DNA from: an uncultured Solirubrobacterales bacterium
GTDB lineage: Bacteria > Actinomycetota > Thermoleophilia > Solirubrobacterales > Solirubrobacteraceae
Assembly (NCBI GenBank): GCA_937973575.1
Contig: CALJKH010000116.1
Coordinates: 1-6,452, forward strand
Reading direction: 5' to 3'
DNA length: 6,452 nucleotides
In this document: piece after piece, positions 5,981-6,452 of the stretch
Layout of the letters: each line of letters starts with the position of its first letter
Numbering within the stretch: position 1 is the stretch's first letter
The notes under the pieces: model-generated
The model's input: the letters and a program-made list of their open reading frames with translations, nothing else
Databases searched by the model: none
Told to the model about the DNA's origin: nothing
Translations under genes and position numbers: made by a program

Positions 5981-6452
5981 ATGGGAGATGCAGGCAAGCT
6001 AACCGCCAGTCGGCGGACCACAAGTCCTTCTCGGAAGGCGTCCCTGCGTAGGCCGACATTTGCGTCTGCAGTCGTGGTGCTTGCTGGCCTCGCAATGTCG
6101 GGATTGGCCTCTGGAGCTGCAACCCCAGGCACCCTTGACTCCACGTTCAACAGCCCTCATCTTGGCGCAAGCGGTGTGGTCGCAAAGGTCGTCACTCTTG
6201 ATGACGGCTCGGTCCTGATCGGCGGCACATTCAGTCGCTACAACGGGAAGGCTTCAGCCAAGTTCGCCAAGCTCAACTCTGACGGCACTCTGGACGAGGG
6301 CTTTGCCGCCGACCTAGGCGTGGCGAGCGGAGCCGACGCGGCTGTCCCGCGCGGGTTCAACTCAAACGTCACCGACTTCGCAGTTCAGAACGACGGCAAG
6401 ATCGTCGTTGTAGGCCTCTTCACAAAGGTTGGCGGCACCAAGGCCTGCGGAG
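5981..6452 (+). CDS. Secreted delta-60-repeat beta-propeller protein, N-terminal part (cut by window edge)
   Basis: An open frame runs from the ATG at 5981 to the window end (157 codons plus one base). An in-frame TGA at 5960-5962 and the absence of any start between it and 5981 fix this as the first possible start. Residues 1-24 are basic (RR at 11-12 and 23-24); a hydrophobic stretch (about 27-43) ends in LASGAA, giving a signal peptide with cleavage near 46-47. The long basic n-region leaves Tat export possible, but no clean SRRxFLK box is present. The mature protein shows delta-60-type repeats: GTLDSTF (50-56), then DDGSVLIGGTF (74-84), LNSDGTLDEGF (98-108) and NDGKIVVVGLF (137-147). In known families these form beta-propeller blades in large exported proteins, often with sorting or adhesion roles. 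The ligand is unknown and the remaining repeats lie outside the window. A terminator hairpin separates it from the carboxylase, so it is a separate transcription unit. Confidence 0.82.
   Translation, partial: MGDAGKLTASRRTTSPSRKASLRRPTFASAVVVLAGLAMSGLASGAATPGTLDSTFNSPHLGASGVVAKVVTLDDGSVLIGGTFSRYNGKASAKFAKLNSDGTLDEGFAADLGVASGADAAVPRGFNSNVTDFAVQNDGKIVVVGLFTKVGGTKACG

Noticed and set aside
5557..6150. 197-codon minus-strand frame across the carboxylase end, the terminator and the next gene
   Set aside because: It overlaps two supported plus-strand genes and their junction and has no domain-like sequence.

Overview
The window looks like ordinary chromosomal sequence from a GC-rich bacterium, most likely an actinobacterium. 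A Thermoleophilia/Solirubrobacterales-like lineage is a guess. It rests on the residue style of the carboxylase, a secreted delta-60-repeat protein and the lack of Shine-Dalgarno sequences at every start. There is no 16S gene or other marker to confirm it. I see no transposase, phage gene, tRNA, rRNA or CRISPR array. Genes are packed tightly: four point left, two point right, and no gap exceeds about 90 bp.

Layout, left to right. (1) 1-308, minus: N-terminal 102 residues of a secreted PI-PLC-X-like phosphodiesterase, cut by the window edge. (2) 353-1180, minus: complete 275-aa membrane protein made of four DUF347 repeats (COG4705 type). (3) 1235-2338, minus: 367-aa FUSC/aromatic-acid-exporter-like membrane protein. 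(4) 2335-3987, minus: 550-aa DHA2-type 14-TM MFS drug/proton antiporter. Its stop overlaps the start of gene 3 (ATGA), so genes 4 and 3 form an efflux operon. (5) 4075-5907, plus: a fused biotinyl-domain/carboxyltransferase acyl-CoA carboxylase subunit, divergent from the efflux operon. (6) A hairpin terminator at 5914-5939 and a promoter at 5944-5972, then the start of a secreted delta-60-repeat beta-propeller protein (5981 onward, cut by the right edge).

How the parts may work together: the carboxylase and the two efflux proteins start from opposite sides of one 87-bp intergenic region, which suggests, but does not show, co-regulation of acyl-CoA metabolism with export of organic acids or lipophilic compounds. 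The carboxylase has the biotin carrier and the transferase but no biotin carboxylase, so a partner encoded elsewhere is needed.

The most interesting observations are: a shared octamer, GTYACMMT, placed 6-8 nt before the ATG of four of the five independently started genes, as expected for -10 elements of leaderless transcripts; the strict W-x9-G-x4-D signature in all four repeats of the DUF347 protein, an uncharacterised family; and the split, long-chain-acyl-CoA-carboxylase-like domain layout. I found no clear evidence of a wholly new multi-gene system.
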